A DNA stretch of 64,000 nt, from positions 40,501-104,500 of the forward strand of contig CAJTVY010000009.1 in the NCBI GenBank assembly GCA_910579925.1. The letters are read 5' to 3'. Every line of letters starts with the position of its first letter. The stretch's first letter is position 1. The DNA is from an uncultured Dorea sp. (GTDB lineage Bacteria; Bacillota; Clostridia; Lachnospirales; Lachnospiraceae). Shown here piece after piece: positions 1 through 8,239 of this stretch. A program made the position numbers and the translations under genes. Under the pieces are notes generated by a model, which saw only the letters and a program-made list of their open reading frames with translations, had not been told where the DNA came from and made no database searches.

Positions 1-159
1 CAGATCCTGCTCTCCCGGCGACTTCTCCTCCTGTTCATATCCCTCCATGGTTTCCAGGTCATACTGATTCCCACAGCTATTACAGGAAAGCTTCTGGGTC
101 TTAGGTGAAAACTCCAGGGGCGCTCCGCAGCAAGGGCATTTATATTGTACAAAATCCAT
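1..159 (-). CDS. Zinc-ribbon protein, N-terminal part only
   Basis: The first 53 codons of a minus-strand gene; the rest lies outside the window. The visible part opens MDFVQYKCPCCGAPLEF and has two CxxC pairs (CPCC and CNSC) about 17 residues apart, the spacing of a TFIIB/rubredoxin-like zinc ribbon. An acidic linker follows. A GAAGGAGAA ribosome site sits just upstream of the ATG. Proteins of this start are common in clostridia and often carry a longer C-terminal or membrane part that cannot be judged here. The function is unknown. It lies 27 bp downstream of aroA and may be cotranscribed with it. Confidence 0.7.
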   Translation of the reverse strand, partial: MDFVQYKCPCCGAPLEFSPKTQKLSCNSCGNQYDLETMEGYEQEEKSPGEQDL

Positions 160-186
160 TCTGTTCTCCTTCTGAAATGATATGGG

Positions 187-1494
187 TTAGTTACAAATAG
201 TTTCCATCGTCTCAAAAAACTCTGGATATGATACATCCACACACTGACTGTCCTCGATGACCGTCTCACCTTCTGCAGCCAGCCCGGCAATCGAGAATGC
301 CATCGCAATCCGGTGATCCAGATAGCTTTGGATATGCGCTCCCGAAAGGGGATTCCCCCCCTCGATCATCATTCCGTCGTCCGTAGGGCAGACCTTTGCA
401 CCCATAGCTTTTAGATTTTCCGTAACCGTACTGATCCTGTCTGTCTCTTTTACCTTCAGTTCCCTTGCATCCTTAATGATGGTCGTACCTTCTGCATATG
501 CTGCCATTACCGCAATCATGGGAATTTCATCAATCAGGGTTGGAATCAGGCTTCCCCCTATCGTTGTCCCGTGAAGCGTACCGGATCTGACCAGGATATC
601 ACAGGTCGGCTCGCCCAGATTCTCCGTCCCCTGGCGCTCCAGACAGGTAATATCCGCACCCATAGCTTCACAGACCTTAAGAAATCCCGCTCTGGTCGGA
701 TTCGTACCCACGTTCCGTATCAGCAGTTCTGATCCCGGAACCAGAAGACCGGCCCCTATGAAATAAGCCGCAGACGAGATATCCCCCGGCACATGAATTT
801 TCTGCCCATAGATCTGCTTACAGGGATATATCCCTGCAGTTGCGCAGCCGTCAGAATGTAAAACCGACGTCACCTTTGCGCCAAAACCTTGCAGCATAAG
901 TTCCGTATGATTACGTGATAAAGCCGGTTCCGTCACCAAAGTCTCACTATCGGCATAAAGTCCTGCAAGAAGGACTGCTGATTTCACCTGTGCCGAAGCA
1001 ACCGGCGACTGATAATGAATACCATGAAGCCTGCCGGGTTCTATCTTAAGCGGAGCACAGTCGTTGCCATAGACACTGTATATATGCGCACCCATCTGAC
1101 TCAGCGGCGTCATGATCCGCCCCATGGGACGGGAATTCAAAGACTCATCCCCAGACATGACAGACTTGAAATTCTGGCCTGCCAGAATACCGGACATAAG
1201 CCGTGTAGTGGTTCCGCTGTTGCCCACATTAAGCGTTTCAAAAGGAGCAGTCAGACCCTTAAGACCCTTGCCCCGTATCACAACCCTCTCCTTCTTCTGT
1301 TCGATCTCAATGCCCATCTTCCGAAAACACTGAATCGTAGACAGACAGTCCGCACCCTTCAGAAAATTCGTAATCTCTGTGGTTCCCATCGCAATAGCCC
1401 CCAGCATTACGGAGCGATGGGAGACAGACTTATCTCCCGGAACCCTGATCTCGCCTCTTAGTCCCCGTTTCGGATAAATAGTTTTAACGCTCAT
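187..1494 (-). CDS. aroA: 3-phosphoshikimate 1-carboxyvinyltransferase (EPSP synthase)
   Basis: Cytosolic enzyme that transfers enolpyruvate from PEP to shikimate 3-phosphate, the sixth step of the shikimate pathway. The 435-residue protein has the family motifs in order: GDKSVSHRS near residues 20-28, GNSGTTTR at about 91-98, RPMGRI, a PGDISSAAYF segment, KETDRI, and DHRIAM near the C-terminus. The ATG at 1494 is chosen because the family begins a few residues before the first beta strand; a longer frame upstream only runs inside tyrA. The start overlaps the end of tyrA by 11 nt, so the two genes are translationally coupled and form a small aromatic amino acid operon. Confidence 0.95.
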   Translation of the reverse strand: MSVKTIYPKRGLRGEIRVPGDKSVSHRSVMLGAIAMGTTEITNFLKGADCLSTIQCFRKMGIEIEQKKERVVIRGKGLKGLTAPFETLNVGNSGTTTRLMSGILAGQNFKSVMSGDESLNSRPMGRIMTPLSQMGAHIYSVYGNDCAPLKIEPGRLHGIHYQSPVASAQVKSAVLLAGLYADSETLVTEPALSRNHTELMLQGFGAKVTSVLHSDGCATAGIYPCKQIYGQKIHVPGDISSAAYFIGAGLLVPGSELLIRNVGTNPTRAGFLKVCEAMGADITCLERQGTENLGEPTCDILVRSGTLHGTTIGGSLIPTLIDEIPMIAVMAAYAEGTTIIKDARELKVKETDRISTVTENLKAMGAKVCPTDDGMMIEGGNPLSGAHIQSYLDHRIAMAFSIAGLAAEGETVIEDSQCVDVSYPEFFETMETICN

Positions 1495-2578
1495 AGACAA
1501 TATACCTGAATTTCTGCAGTAATTCCGCCGCCCTCTTAGAAGACGAATCATCATAGAATTCAATACGCAGAACCCCTTCTTCAAATTCTCTGTTGTGAAC
1601 AATTCCTATATTCTTAAGATTCAGATTATTAGAGGCAAGGATTGTGGCAATGGCTGCAATTCCTCCTGCCTCGTCAATAATATCACAATAAACCTCATAC
1701 GCTTTCTTAATCGGACCTGCCAAAGACGCCGGAATCGAATTCCGGTAATTTCTGGAAGTGTCGAACAGATGATAGATTCCCTGTTCATCCTCCCGGTCGA
1801 TCAGATCTTTTGCTCTTTCCAGCGTCTGAATATATTCTCCAAGAATCTTTGAAAGAGGTTCTCTGTTTTTCACACAGATGTGCTGCCACATGGTAGGCGA
1901 TGAAGACGCAATTCTTGTGATATCTTTGAAGCCTCCGGCGGCAAGGTTTTTCATCAGCTCACCTTCTGTGTCTGTATCACGCACGAAATTCACCAGACTG
2001 GCCGCAATAATATGCGGAAGGTGGCTGATGGTTCCTGTCACATAATCATGCTCTTCGTAGTTAAGAAGAACCGGAATTGCCCGCAGCGCCTGGACAAAGT
2101 CTGCATAACGCTCCACCTTTTCCTTACGCACTCCCTTTGCAGGCGTCAGCACATAATATGCATTCTCTATCAACAGCGCTTTGGAATTCACATAGCCGCT
2201 CTTCTCAGAACCTGCCATTGGATGTCCGCCGATAAAATATTCCTCAATCCCCAAAGCCTCCACCTCTCTGTGGATATTCGTCTTTACGCTCCCCACATCC
2301 GTCAGGACACAGTCCTCATGAAGATACTGCGCAGCCTGTTTCAGATAAGCCGTATTATAAGAAACCGGCGCACACAGGAATATGTAGCTGCAATGATAAA
2401 AATTATCATCAATCGTCGTTGCAGCTACATCAATCACAGCTTCCTGCGTCGCCAGCGCCAGCGTCTCCTTATTCTTATCAAATGCCACGATCTCATAGTC
2501 CGGGAAATACTGCCGGATTGCCTGGGCAATCGAACCGCCGATCAGTCCCAGGCCAATAAATCCGATTTTATGCCTCAT
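1484..2578 (-). CDS. tyrA: Prephenate dehydrogenase with C-terminal ACT domain
   Basis: NAD(P)-dependent oxidative decarboxylation of prephenate to 4-hydroxyphenylpyruvate, the committed step to tyrosine. The 364-residue protein starts with a Rossmann fold (GLGLIGGS at residues 9-16), carries HPMAGSEKSG in the prephenate site, and ends in an ACT domain (GIAAIATILASNN onward), which in this family binds tyrosine for feedback inhibition. The ATG at 2578 has AAGGAG ten nt upstream; the next ATG upstream has no such site. It is the first gene of tyrA-aroA and has its own sigma-A-like promoter just upstream. Confidence 0.94.
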   Translation of the reverse strand: MRHKIGFIGLGLIGGSIAQAIRQYFPDYEIVAFDKNKETLALATQEAVIDVAATTIDDNFYHCSYIFLCAPVSYNTAYLKQAAQYLHEDCVLTDVGSVKTNIHREVEALGIEEYFIGGHPMAGSEKSGYVNSKALLIENAYYVLTPAKGVRKEKVERYADFVQALRAIPVLLNYEEHDYVTGTISHLPHIIAASLVNFVRDTDTEGELMKNLAAGGFKDITRIASSSPTMWQHICVKNREPLSKILGEYIQTLERAKDLIDREDEQGIYHLFDTSRNYRNSIPASLAGPIKKAYEVYCDIIDEAGGIAAIATILASNNLNLKNIGIVHNREFEEGVLRIEFYDDSSSKRAAELLQKFRYIVYER

Positions 2579-2611
2579 AATTTCTCTGCTCCTTGATATC
2601 AAATTACATTT

Positions 2612-2641
2612 ATTTTACCGCAAACAGTCCCCATTTGTCAA
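2612..2641 (-). promoter_or_regulatory. Sigma-A-type promoter of tyrA-aroA
   Basis: On the minus strand TTGACA (2641-2636) is followed by an 18-bp spacer and TAAAAT (2617-2612), about 35 bp before the tyrA start codon. The short leader leaves no room for a T-box or riboswitch. Confidence 0.75.
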
Positions 2642-2687
2642 TAATTTGAGGCTTTAATGCGTTAAAGTATATAGGAGCAGAATATCC

Positions 2688-3986
2688 TTAAGTCCGTGGA
2701 AGATTCAGCAATATTCTTGATACAAATCTACCGTCCTCCATAGTAAAAACAGCCTCGCCTTTGTAACGGGAGACTGTTTTAATAATACTGGCCGTTCCAG
2801 TTCCCCCACTATTACCAGATCCTGGAAGCCTCTTCTGAAATCCGACATCATCGGCGCAAGTATTGGTACACTGAATAATGACCTTGTTCCCTCTTTTCCC
2901 GATATAGATGTCGATCTCCTGTTCCAGTTTACCGGAATCACTGCAGCCGTGAATGGCATTTTCAAATATATTAGCCAGAATCGCTACCCAGTCAATATCC
3001 CTTATCGGAAGCCCTGGCGTCACTCCCACATCCAGAGTCACCTCAATCTTCCTGCTTTTTGCCTGCCGGGTGTAAACGTAAAGGATACTGTTCACTGCCG
3101 GGTGCGCACAGATTGCTTTTTCCCTCCTGCTTCCTACGTCCTCGCCATACTCCTTCAGATAATCCATCAGACTCTTCATATCCCCTTTCTTCACATAATC
3201 CTGGATAAGAAGGATATGATGGCGTACGTCATGGCGGATTCTCGCAGCTTCCTTCTCCGACTCTCTCATAATATCAAGCTGACTTCGCAGAAGCTGTTCG
3301 TTCAATTCCAGCAGTTCCTTCTCCGACTGAAAATAATGCTCCCTCCCTAGATGAATATACAGATGCAGAATAGTATACTGAAGAAATCCTGCCATGGCAA
3401 GGACAAAGAAGGCCCGTACCATATTAAAAACGGTAAACCCCTGAAGGTTCGGCCAGTACGCTATAAGCGCACCCAGAAATACAGAAATAAACAAAGTAAA
3501 GGTGCTGAAAATATCCATCTCTTCTACCAGGAAATCCAGACTATCCAGAAACTGCCTTCTTAATTTTTTCCAGGTAAAGGCCAGCATGATCGTAAAACTC
3601 AGGAACCGTACCAGAATATCCACCCATAGATTCCCTTCGAACCACCAGCGCGACACGTCGACACCCAGAAAAGTTCCCACGGAAAACAGATAGAAACCAA
3701 CTCCCATTTTATAGAGCGACACATAGATCGCATCCCTGCTCATTAAGATACAGAAAATCCCAATCATGGGAAGAGAAGATAACGATCCCATCTTCACGAA
3801 ACTGGCATTGGCGCACTGATACCAGAGACTGTATACGATAATCATCGACATTCCGAAGACAACATAGCTAAAGACTGCTTTCTTTATCGGTAATCGAGGC
3901 CTGTCCAGCATAAGAAAAAAAGAAAGCATTAACACAACACTCATCCCATTACGCAACATTGCAACCCCAAAAGAACCACCTAGCAT
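2688..3986 (-). CDS. GHKL-type membrane sensor histidine kinase
   Basis: A 432-residue AgrC/LytS-like kinase. The N-terminal ~210 residues form about six hydrophobic helices. A coiled-coil linker leads to the phosphoacceptor region (IRHDVRHHILLIQDY, near residue 250) and a C-terminal GHKL ATPase with N-box NIFENAIHG and a GTGTASII glycine box. Kinases of this type phosphorylate LytTR regulators; the nearest is the gene immediately upstream (4166-4903), the likely partner. A strong terminator lies between the two, so the kinase seems to be expressed from its own AT-rich upstream region. AGGAGG lies nine nt before the ATG. The ligand is not predictable. Confidence 0.88.
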   Translation of the reverse strand: MLGGSFGVAMLRNGMSVVLMLSFFLMLDRPRLPIKKAVFSYVVFGMSMIIVYSLWYQCANASFVKMGSLSSLPMIGIFCILMSRDAIYVSLYKMGVGFYLFSVGTFLGVDVSRWWFEGNLWVDILVRFLSFTIMLAFTWKKLRRQFLDSLDFLVEEMDIFSTFTLFISVFLGALIAYWPNLQGFTVFNMVRAFFVLAMAGFLQYTILHLYIHLGREHYFQSEKELLELNEQLLRSQLDIMRESEKEAARIRHDVRHHILLIQDYVKKGDMKSLMDYLKEYGEDVGSRREKAICAHPAVNSILYVYTRQAKSRKIEVTLDVGVTPGLPIRDIDWVAILANIFENAIHGCSDSGKLEQEIDIYIGKRGNKVIIQCTNTCADDVGFQKRLPGSGNSGGTGTASIIKTVSRYKGEAVFTMEDGRFVSRILLNLPRT

Positions 3987-4039
3987 CTTTTGTTCCTCCT
4001 CATATTTAAATATGCCTTAAAATAATCAAAATAAAACAC

Positions 4040-4062
4040 AATAATATAATTTTTATATTATT
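4040..4062. promoter_or_regulatory. AT-only perfect dyad upstream of the GHKL kinase
   Basis: AATAATATAA (4040-4049), loop TTT, then TTATATTATT (4053-4062): a perfect 10-bp inverted repeat made only of A and T, about 55 bp before the kinase start. It could be an operator or an AT-rich promoter element. The rest of the 3987-4130 gap shows no gene. Confidence 0.35.
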
Positions 4063-4130
4063 ACGTGTATACCTTATCATAAGGCTAGTTAATATCATTC
4101 ATTTGGGATAAATTGCATTTTTTCTGGGAC

Positions 4131-4160
4131 AAAAAAACCTCCGGAAATATTCTCCGGAAG
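4131..4160 (-). terminator. Intrinsic terminator after the LytTR regulator
   Basis: Read on the minus strand: an 8-bp stem (4160-4153 with 4145-4138, one G.U pair), a 7-nt loop and then seven T. It begins 6 nt after the regulator stop codon and separates the regulator from its likely kinase. Confidence 0.85.
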
Positions 4161-4165
4161 CCTTT

Positions 4166-4903
4166 TTATTGCTTTTCTTCATTGTTAAAATAGTAGGAAA
4201 AATATACTTTTTTAAACTCTGCAGACACATTTCTTGGGATATAGACTGTTCCCTCGTTGTCCATCAGAATCTCTTCCTTCTCAACAGATACCACATGATT
4301 CAGATTCAATATATAAGAACGTCCGCACTTACTGAACTGAGCGAAACGTTCCAGCGTCTCCCACAGTTCCTTCGTGGTCATGCGCACCCTGCATTCTTCT
4401 GCCTCCAGATATAACATCTGGTAATTCTTCTGTGATTCGCAGTAGATAATGTCATCCGCCTTCATCTGCCGGATCCCGCCTCCTGCAACCTTCACCACAA
4501 TCTGGTTCTCCAACTCCAACTTCTTATGTTGAACGATAATGTCCATAGCATGGAAGAATTTCTCCTGGGTCAGCGGCTTTACAAGATATTGAACCGCATC
4601 CACCCCATAGGCTTCCAGGGCGTACTCTTTCGACGTGGTCAGAAACGCAATAGACGTGCCGCATTCCTGTCTGCGCAGCTCTTTTGCCGCCTCTATTCCT
4701 GTCTTTCCCGACATGAAAATATCCAGAAACAAAAGATCCGGCGTATATTCCTTCTCCGTAATCCGCCAAAGAAGTTCTTCTGCACTCTGAAAGCGGTCTA
4801 TTCTGTATTCATCCATTTCTTTTGACTTCTGATAGATTGTCAGATAATCTTCAATTATGTCAAGTTCTCTCACATCATCGTCACAAAGCGCAATGAAATA
4901 CAT
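4166..4903 (-). CDS. LytTR-family response regulator
   Basis: A 245-residue regulator. The N-terminal receiver has the acidic cluster CDDD, phospho-acceptor Asp in LLFLDIFMSG, a Thr in FLTTSKE and Lys in YLVKPL. The C-terminal ~105 residues are a LytTR DNA-binding domain (IIYCESQKNYQMLYL, then FSKCGRSYILNLNHV). The ATG at 4903 is preferred because GGGGAGGA stands nine nt upstream; an earlier ATG lacks one. It is 33 nt downstream of the chemoreceptor-like gene, so it may be the transcriptional output of the FIST/MCP/HydS array as well as the partner of the kinase at 2688-3986. Confidence 0.9.
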   Translation of the reverse strand: MYFIALCDDDVRELDIIEDYLTIYQKSKEMDEYRIDRFQSAEELLWRITEKEYTPDLLFLDIFMSGKTGIEAAKELRRQECGTSIAFLTTSKEYALEAYGVDAVQYLVKPLTQEKFFHAMDIIVQHKKLELENQIVVKVAGGGIRQMKADDIIYCESQKNYQMLYLEAEECRVRMTTKELWETLERFAQFSKCGRSYILNLNHVVSVEKEEILMDNEGTVYIPRNVSAEFKKVYFSYYFNNEEKQ

Positions 4904-4936
4904 CCAATGACATCCTCCCCTTCTTATATACACCCT

Positions 4937-5881
4937 CTATTCTTCAGAAGTATAATCCTCTATAATCGGCGGAATCTGAGACAAAAGATTCTCAATATCT
5001 TCAAACATGGCGCTTTTTGTCGTCCCATGTCTTGCCGCCTGATTGATATGCCTTACGACCTCCTGATACTGCCCTTTCACTTGTTCAAAGAACCCGCACA
5101 GAATCTGCAGTGCATTCTTAGACTGATCGATCACCCCTGAAATCTCTGTATGGACATTGACGGCTCCTTCTGCAGACTGAGTAATCTCGTCAAAGGTATC
5201 ATAAGTCTTTTGTACCTTTTGAAGACTCTCCCCCAATGCTGCCTGAGAAGTGCTAATGCTGTTGTTCAGATGGTCTGTCCCCTGCTCCACGTCATGAAGC
5301 CCCATATCCACCTCTTTCGTCAAAGCCTTAATCTCATCCGCCAGCTTCTTAACCTCTACCGCAACCACGGCAAAACCTCTTCCCTGCTCACCGGCGCGGG
5401 CCGCCTCAATCGATGCATTAATAGCAAGAATATTCGTCTGGTCGGCGATGGATACGATCTTACCGGTACACTGCTTGATCTTTTCCACTGAATGCTGCAG
5501 TTCCACAAACGTCTGCTCCATCTCGCCGAAATATTCTGCAACCTGCATGGAACTGTTCTTGAGTTCAGAAACCTCGTCCTGTGCATGCCCCACCGACTGT
5601 GCAACGGTATCCTTCACCTCTGCAAAGCCGCTGGATGCCTGTTCGATACTCATAAAATTCTGTTCAAAGTCTGACAGCCTGCCTTGAAAATTCTCCGTCT
5701 CATTCAGAACCGTATCGAAGGATCCCCTGATCTCGTTCAGTTCCCACAGAGAATCCACTTCCTTCTGAACCATCTCTTTATGATAATCTTTCAGCGTATT
5801 CATCACGTGGACAACCGGATACAGATTCTCTTCATTCGCCGACACTTTAGCCGTTTCCCGCCTATCCTTTCTCCAAAACAA
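4937..5881 (-). CDS. Cytosolic methyl-accepting chemotaxis-like signalling protein
   Basis: A 314-residue protein with no membrane segment. The N-terminal ~110 residues are a charged, probably helical region. The rest is an MCP signalling hairpin with the conserved tip (QTNILAINASIEAARAGEQGRGF, then VAVEVKKLAD), the surface that binds CheA and CheW. No N-terminal ligand domain is visible, so it probably receives its signal from a partner; the FIST protein encoded 18 nt upstream is the obvious candidate. The start is a TTG with a GGAAGGGGG ribosome site. No che or flagellar gene is in the window, so whether it serves motility or another pathway is open. Confidence 0.88.
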   Translation of the reverse strand: MFWRKDRRETAKVSANEENLYPVVHVMNTLKDYHKEMVQKEVDSLWELNEIRGSFDTVLNETENFQGRLSDFEQNFMSIEQASSGFAEVKDTVAQSVGHAQDEVSELKNSSMQVAEYFGEMEQTFVELQHSVEKIKQCTGKIVSIADQTNILAINASIEAARAGEQGRGFAVVAVEVKKLADEIKALTKEVDMGLHDVEQGTDHLNNSISTSQAALGESLQKVQKTYDTFDEITQSAEGAVNVHTEISGVIDQSKNALQILCGFFEQVKGQYQEVVRHINQAARHGTTKSAMFEDIENLLSQIPPIIEDYTSEE

Positions 5882-5899
5882 TATCTTTTCCCCCTTCCT

Positions 5900-6955
5900 T
5901 TATTCAAATACCACGCAGGTCATGGACTGGTTCACAAACCGGTTATTATAGTGCTCCCCGTATCCAACGAGGCCGGCATGGTTCCCAAGTCTCCCCATAT
6001 CTTCCAGATATTCCTGCATGTAATGATTCTGGGTAAAGAGCAGATACCGGAACAGACAGTTCACGGAAAATACTGCCGAAACCTTTGGAAAATCCTGCTG
6101 TATAGACTGTATCGTATTCCTCACGGTAGCCCGGTAATCCCCCAGTTCCAGCAGCACAAGCACATCCGAGTCATTGACCTGCCGGAAACATACCAGAGAA
6201 TCTCCCTTTACCTCTTTGATCGAAATAATGCACACATCATCCCCATTAAGCTTCCCGAAAGGATTCTGGAAAGTACGCGTCGTAATCTCCTGTTCCGTCA
6301 CATGAAGAATCTCCTGGTAAACCTGCTTCGCCGGCTTCCCGTTCAGCGCTCCCAGAACATAGTCTGCCTTGTCTGTCCTGGATGCGATAAAGCGGTAGTT
6401 CTCCATCTGATGATAGATATTCTCCTTATAGGCTTTCACCCTGCCGCCCTGGTTCTTGACCACCGCATAAGCCACGGCGTCCTCGTACACTCTTCCGTTA
6501 GCCGACACCTTTCCGCCATCGCCGGTCCCGCCCACCAGCGAGATATTCCGGCGCTTCAGCACCGAATAAACCGTCGTCAGTACACAGGCATCGTTGCCGG
6601 AACAGAAATCAATACAGACCGTGTCGTTCTGGGAAGCCTTGACGCTGTTCACATCTTTTTCCAGACGCTCGATATACCTTACTGGCATCACCGAAACCTG
6701 CTCCAGCACGTTCGCCGCCGCAGAAACTCCTTCCGTAAATGCAATCACACTTACCCCTTTCTCCACGATCTGCGTATCGTAACTCATTCCTATACATCCG
6801 ATACTGGGGACTCCCGGATAGAGTTCTTCCAGTTCTTTTACATGTTTTTCGAACTGCTCACTGTTAGAGAACAGCATAAGAAGCTGCGGCCTGCTGATGC
6901 TGCGAACCGCTTCCTGCAGATTTCCACTCTGGCTTTTTCCAAAAATCTGTTTCAT
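5900..6955 (-). CDS. FIST-domain sensory protein
   Basis: A 351-residue soluble protein with the FIST_N then FIST_C layout. Landmarks are the N-terminal GCIGMSYDTQIVEKGVSV segment, VGGTGDGGKVSANGRVYEDAVAY in the middle, and a C-terminal half with VFSVNCLFRYLLF and GLVGYGEHY, the FIST_C region. FIST proteins are predicted small-ligand sensors that work with MCP, PAS or kinase modules. Here it directly precedes a chemoreceptor-like protein that lacks its own sensor domain, which fits a split receptor. The ATG at 6955 is chosen because AGAGAGGA lies upstream; the frame extends further but only through AT-rich non-coding sequence. Confidence 0.85.
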   Translation of the reverse strand: MKQIFGKSQSGNLQEAVRSISRPQLLMLFSNSEQFEKHVKELEELYPGVPSIGCIGMSYDTQIVEKGVSVIAFTEGVSAAANVLEQVSVMPVRYIERLEKDVNSVKASQNDTVCIDFCSGNDACVLTTVYSVLKRRNISLVGGTGDGGKVSANGRVYEDAVAYAVVKNQGGRVKAYKENIYHQMENYRFIASRTDKADYVLGALNGKPAKQVYQEILHVTEQEITTRTFQNPFGKLNGDDVCIISIKEVKGDSLVCFRQVNDSDVLVLLELGDYRATVRNTIQSIQQDFPKVSAVFSVNCLFRYLLFTQNHYMQEYLEDMGRLGNHAGLVGYGEHYNNRFVNQSMTCVVFE

Positions 6956-7065
6956 TATGTAGTTCCTCTCTTTGCTCGTTGTAATTTTATATAAAATATT
7001 TATAAAATAACACAATGAATATATTATATGTGATAATCATATCATACGTCAATTATATTTTTTTA

Positions 7066-8238
7066 TTAATAATATTTTACATTTACCGTCTTTCCCAGAT
7101 TCCCGGCGCACTCTTTCAGCTGCTCTACCAGATTCATGCGTACGCTTAAATCAAAAGGAAGATTTGAATTCTTATGCGCCACATTCATCGCCTTGCCCAC
7201 GAACAGATTCAGTTCCGTGCACTCTTCAATAATCAGTTTCGCAAGCTTTGCCGCACCGTTATCTGCATCCAGTTCATCAAAGAATACTTCGTCAAAGTCA
7301 TCCTGCTCGTACCGTTTCAATAGTCCCAGCGACTTTCCGATGGTCAGAACGCCTTCTGTCACCAGATCCAGTCCTTCGATAGCCGCAGTAGGAGGAACGG
7401 AAGGATCCGCATAATTCACCGATGTCACAATCTCTCTCTTTAATACCCGGGACGTGATATTGGCGCTGGTGCCTCCGCAGACTACCTTCTTCCCTTCCTG
7501 TTTCATAAAGTCGTATACAACCCTCTCGTCATCCTCCTTATGCGTTGGCGGACCTGTAAAAATATTGACGATACGCCGTTCAATCACCCTTGCCACAGCC
7601 ACTGTTGTGTCGTCTCCTGGTTTATTTCCGTAGAGATCGTCACACAACTGGCTCAACATTGCCGCAAGCCTTGAGGCAGAAAGGGTCTGTTTCGTACATT
7701 TCAGCGTATAATCCGCCATGTCCTCCCAGGTCCAGCCCAGGTTCATTAGTTCTCCCTCTCCCGCCCAGATCACGCCGTCGCTCATCAACACGAAGCAGTC
7801 CTTTAATTTCACTTGAAAACGGTATTCCCGAATGGTCTTTCCCTCGATCGACCTCTCCTGACAGGGGTAATCCACAACCTTCCCATCTCTTACAAAGATG
7901 CACGGCGGATTGTCAAATTCCACAAGATAGGCCTCCCCATTATGGAAAATCTGCAGGATGCTGAATGTAGCGTACGCCACCTCCCGGACTTTGCAGACGG
8001 GCAGCGTCTTGGCGATTGTCTCCACACATGACTCGATTGCCGCCCCGCCAAGGAACATCGTACCCAGAATCTTGGAGGTAAGGGTTGCCAGGATGTTCGC
8101 CTTAACCCCGCTTCCCATACCGTCCGCCAGGATCACAATCTCAGAGTCCTTCGTCTTCAGTATCTCAACCTTGTCCCCACACAGTTCTTCCCCATGCTTG
8201 TTAAGGCTTTTCCAGGATATATCTACACTCACACTCAT
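7066..8238 (-). CDS. SpoIIE/PP2C-family serine phosphatase of the sensory hydrogenase operon
   Basis: A 390-residue protein whose N-terminal ~220 residues are a PP2C/SpoIIE phosphatase: metal-site motifs LADGMGSG, FVLMSDGV and GDDTTVAV. The last ~170 residues form a further domain (VVCGGTSANITSRVL, then a helical part) that I cannot assign. The ATG at 8238 sits one base beyond the hydS stop codon and has GAGGA upstream, so it is coupled to hydS; an upstream TTG is a poorer choice. Phosphatase genes next to PAS-type sensory hydrogenases are known from clostridia such as Ruminococcus albus. The inference is that H2 status read by HydS alters phosphatase activity. The substrate is unknown. Confidence 0.87.
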   Translation of the reverse strand: MSVSVDISWKSLNKHGEELCGDKVEILKTKDSEIVILADGMGSGVKANILATLTSKILGTMFLGGAAIESCVETIAKTLPVCKVREVAYATFSILQIFHNGEAYLVEFDNPPCIFVRDGKVVDYPCQERSIEGKTIREYRFQVKLKDCFVLMSDGVIWAGEGELMNLGWTWEDMADYTLKCTKQTLSASRLAAMLSQLCDDLYGNKPGDDTTVAVARVIERRIVNIFTGPPTHKEDDERVVYDFMKQEGKKVVCGGTSANITSRVLKREIVTSVNYADPSVPPTAAIEGLDLVTEGVLTIGKSLGLLKRYEQDDFDEVFFDELDADNGAAKLAKLIIEECTELNLFVGKAMNVAHKNSNLPFDLSVRMNLVEQLKECAGNLGKTVNVKYY

Positions 8239-8239
8239 A

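Noticed and set aside
2618..2690. T-box leader for tyrA
   Set aside because: The promoter lies about 35 bp from the start codon, leaving no room for a T-box.
5684..6994. 436-codon open frame on the plus strand
   Set aside because: It lies antisense to the chemoreceptor-like and FIST genes, lacks a ribosome site and has low-complexity His/Arg/Leu composition typical of a reverse shadow.
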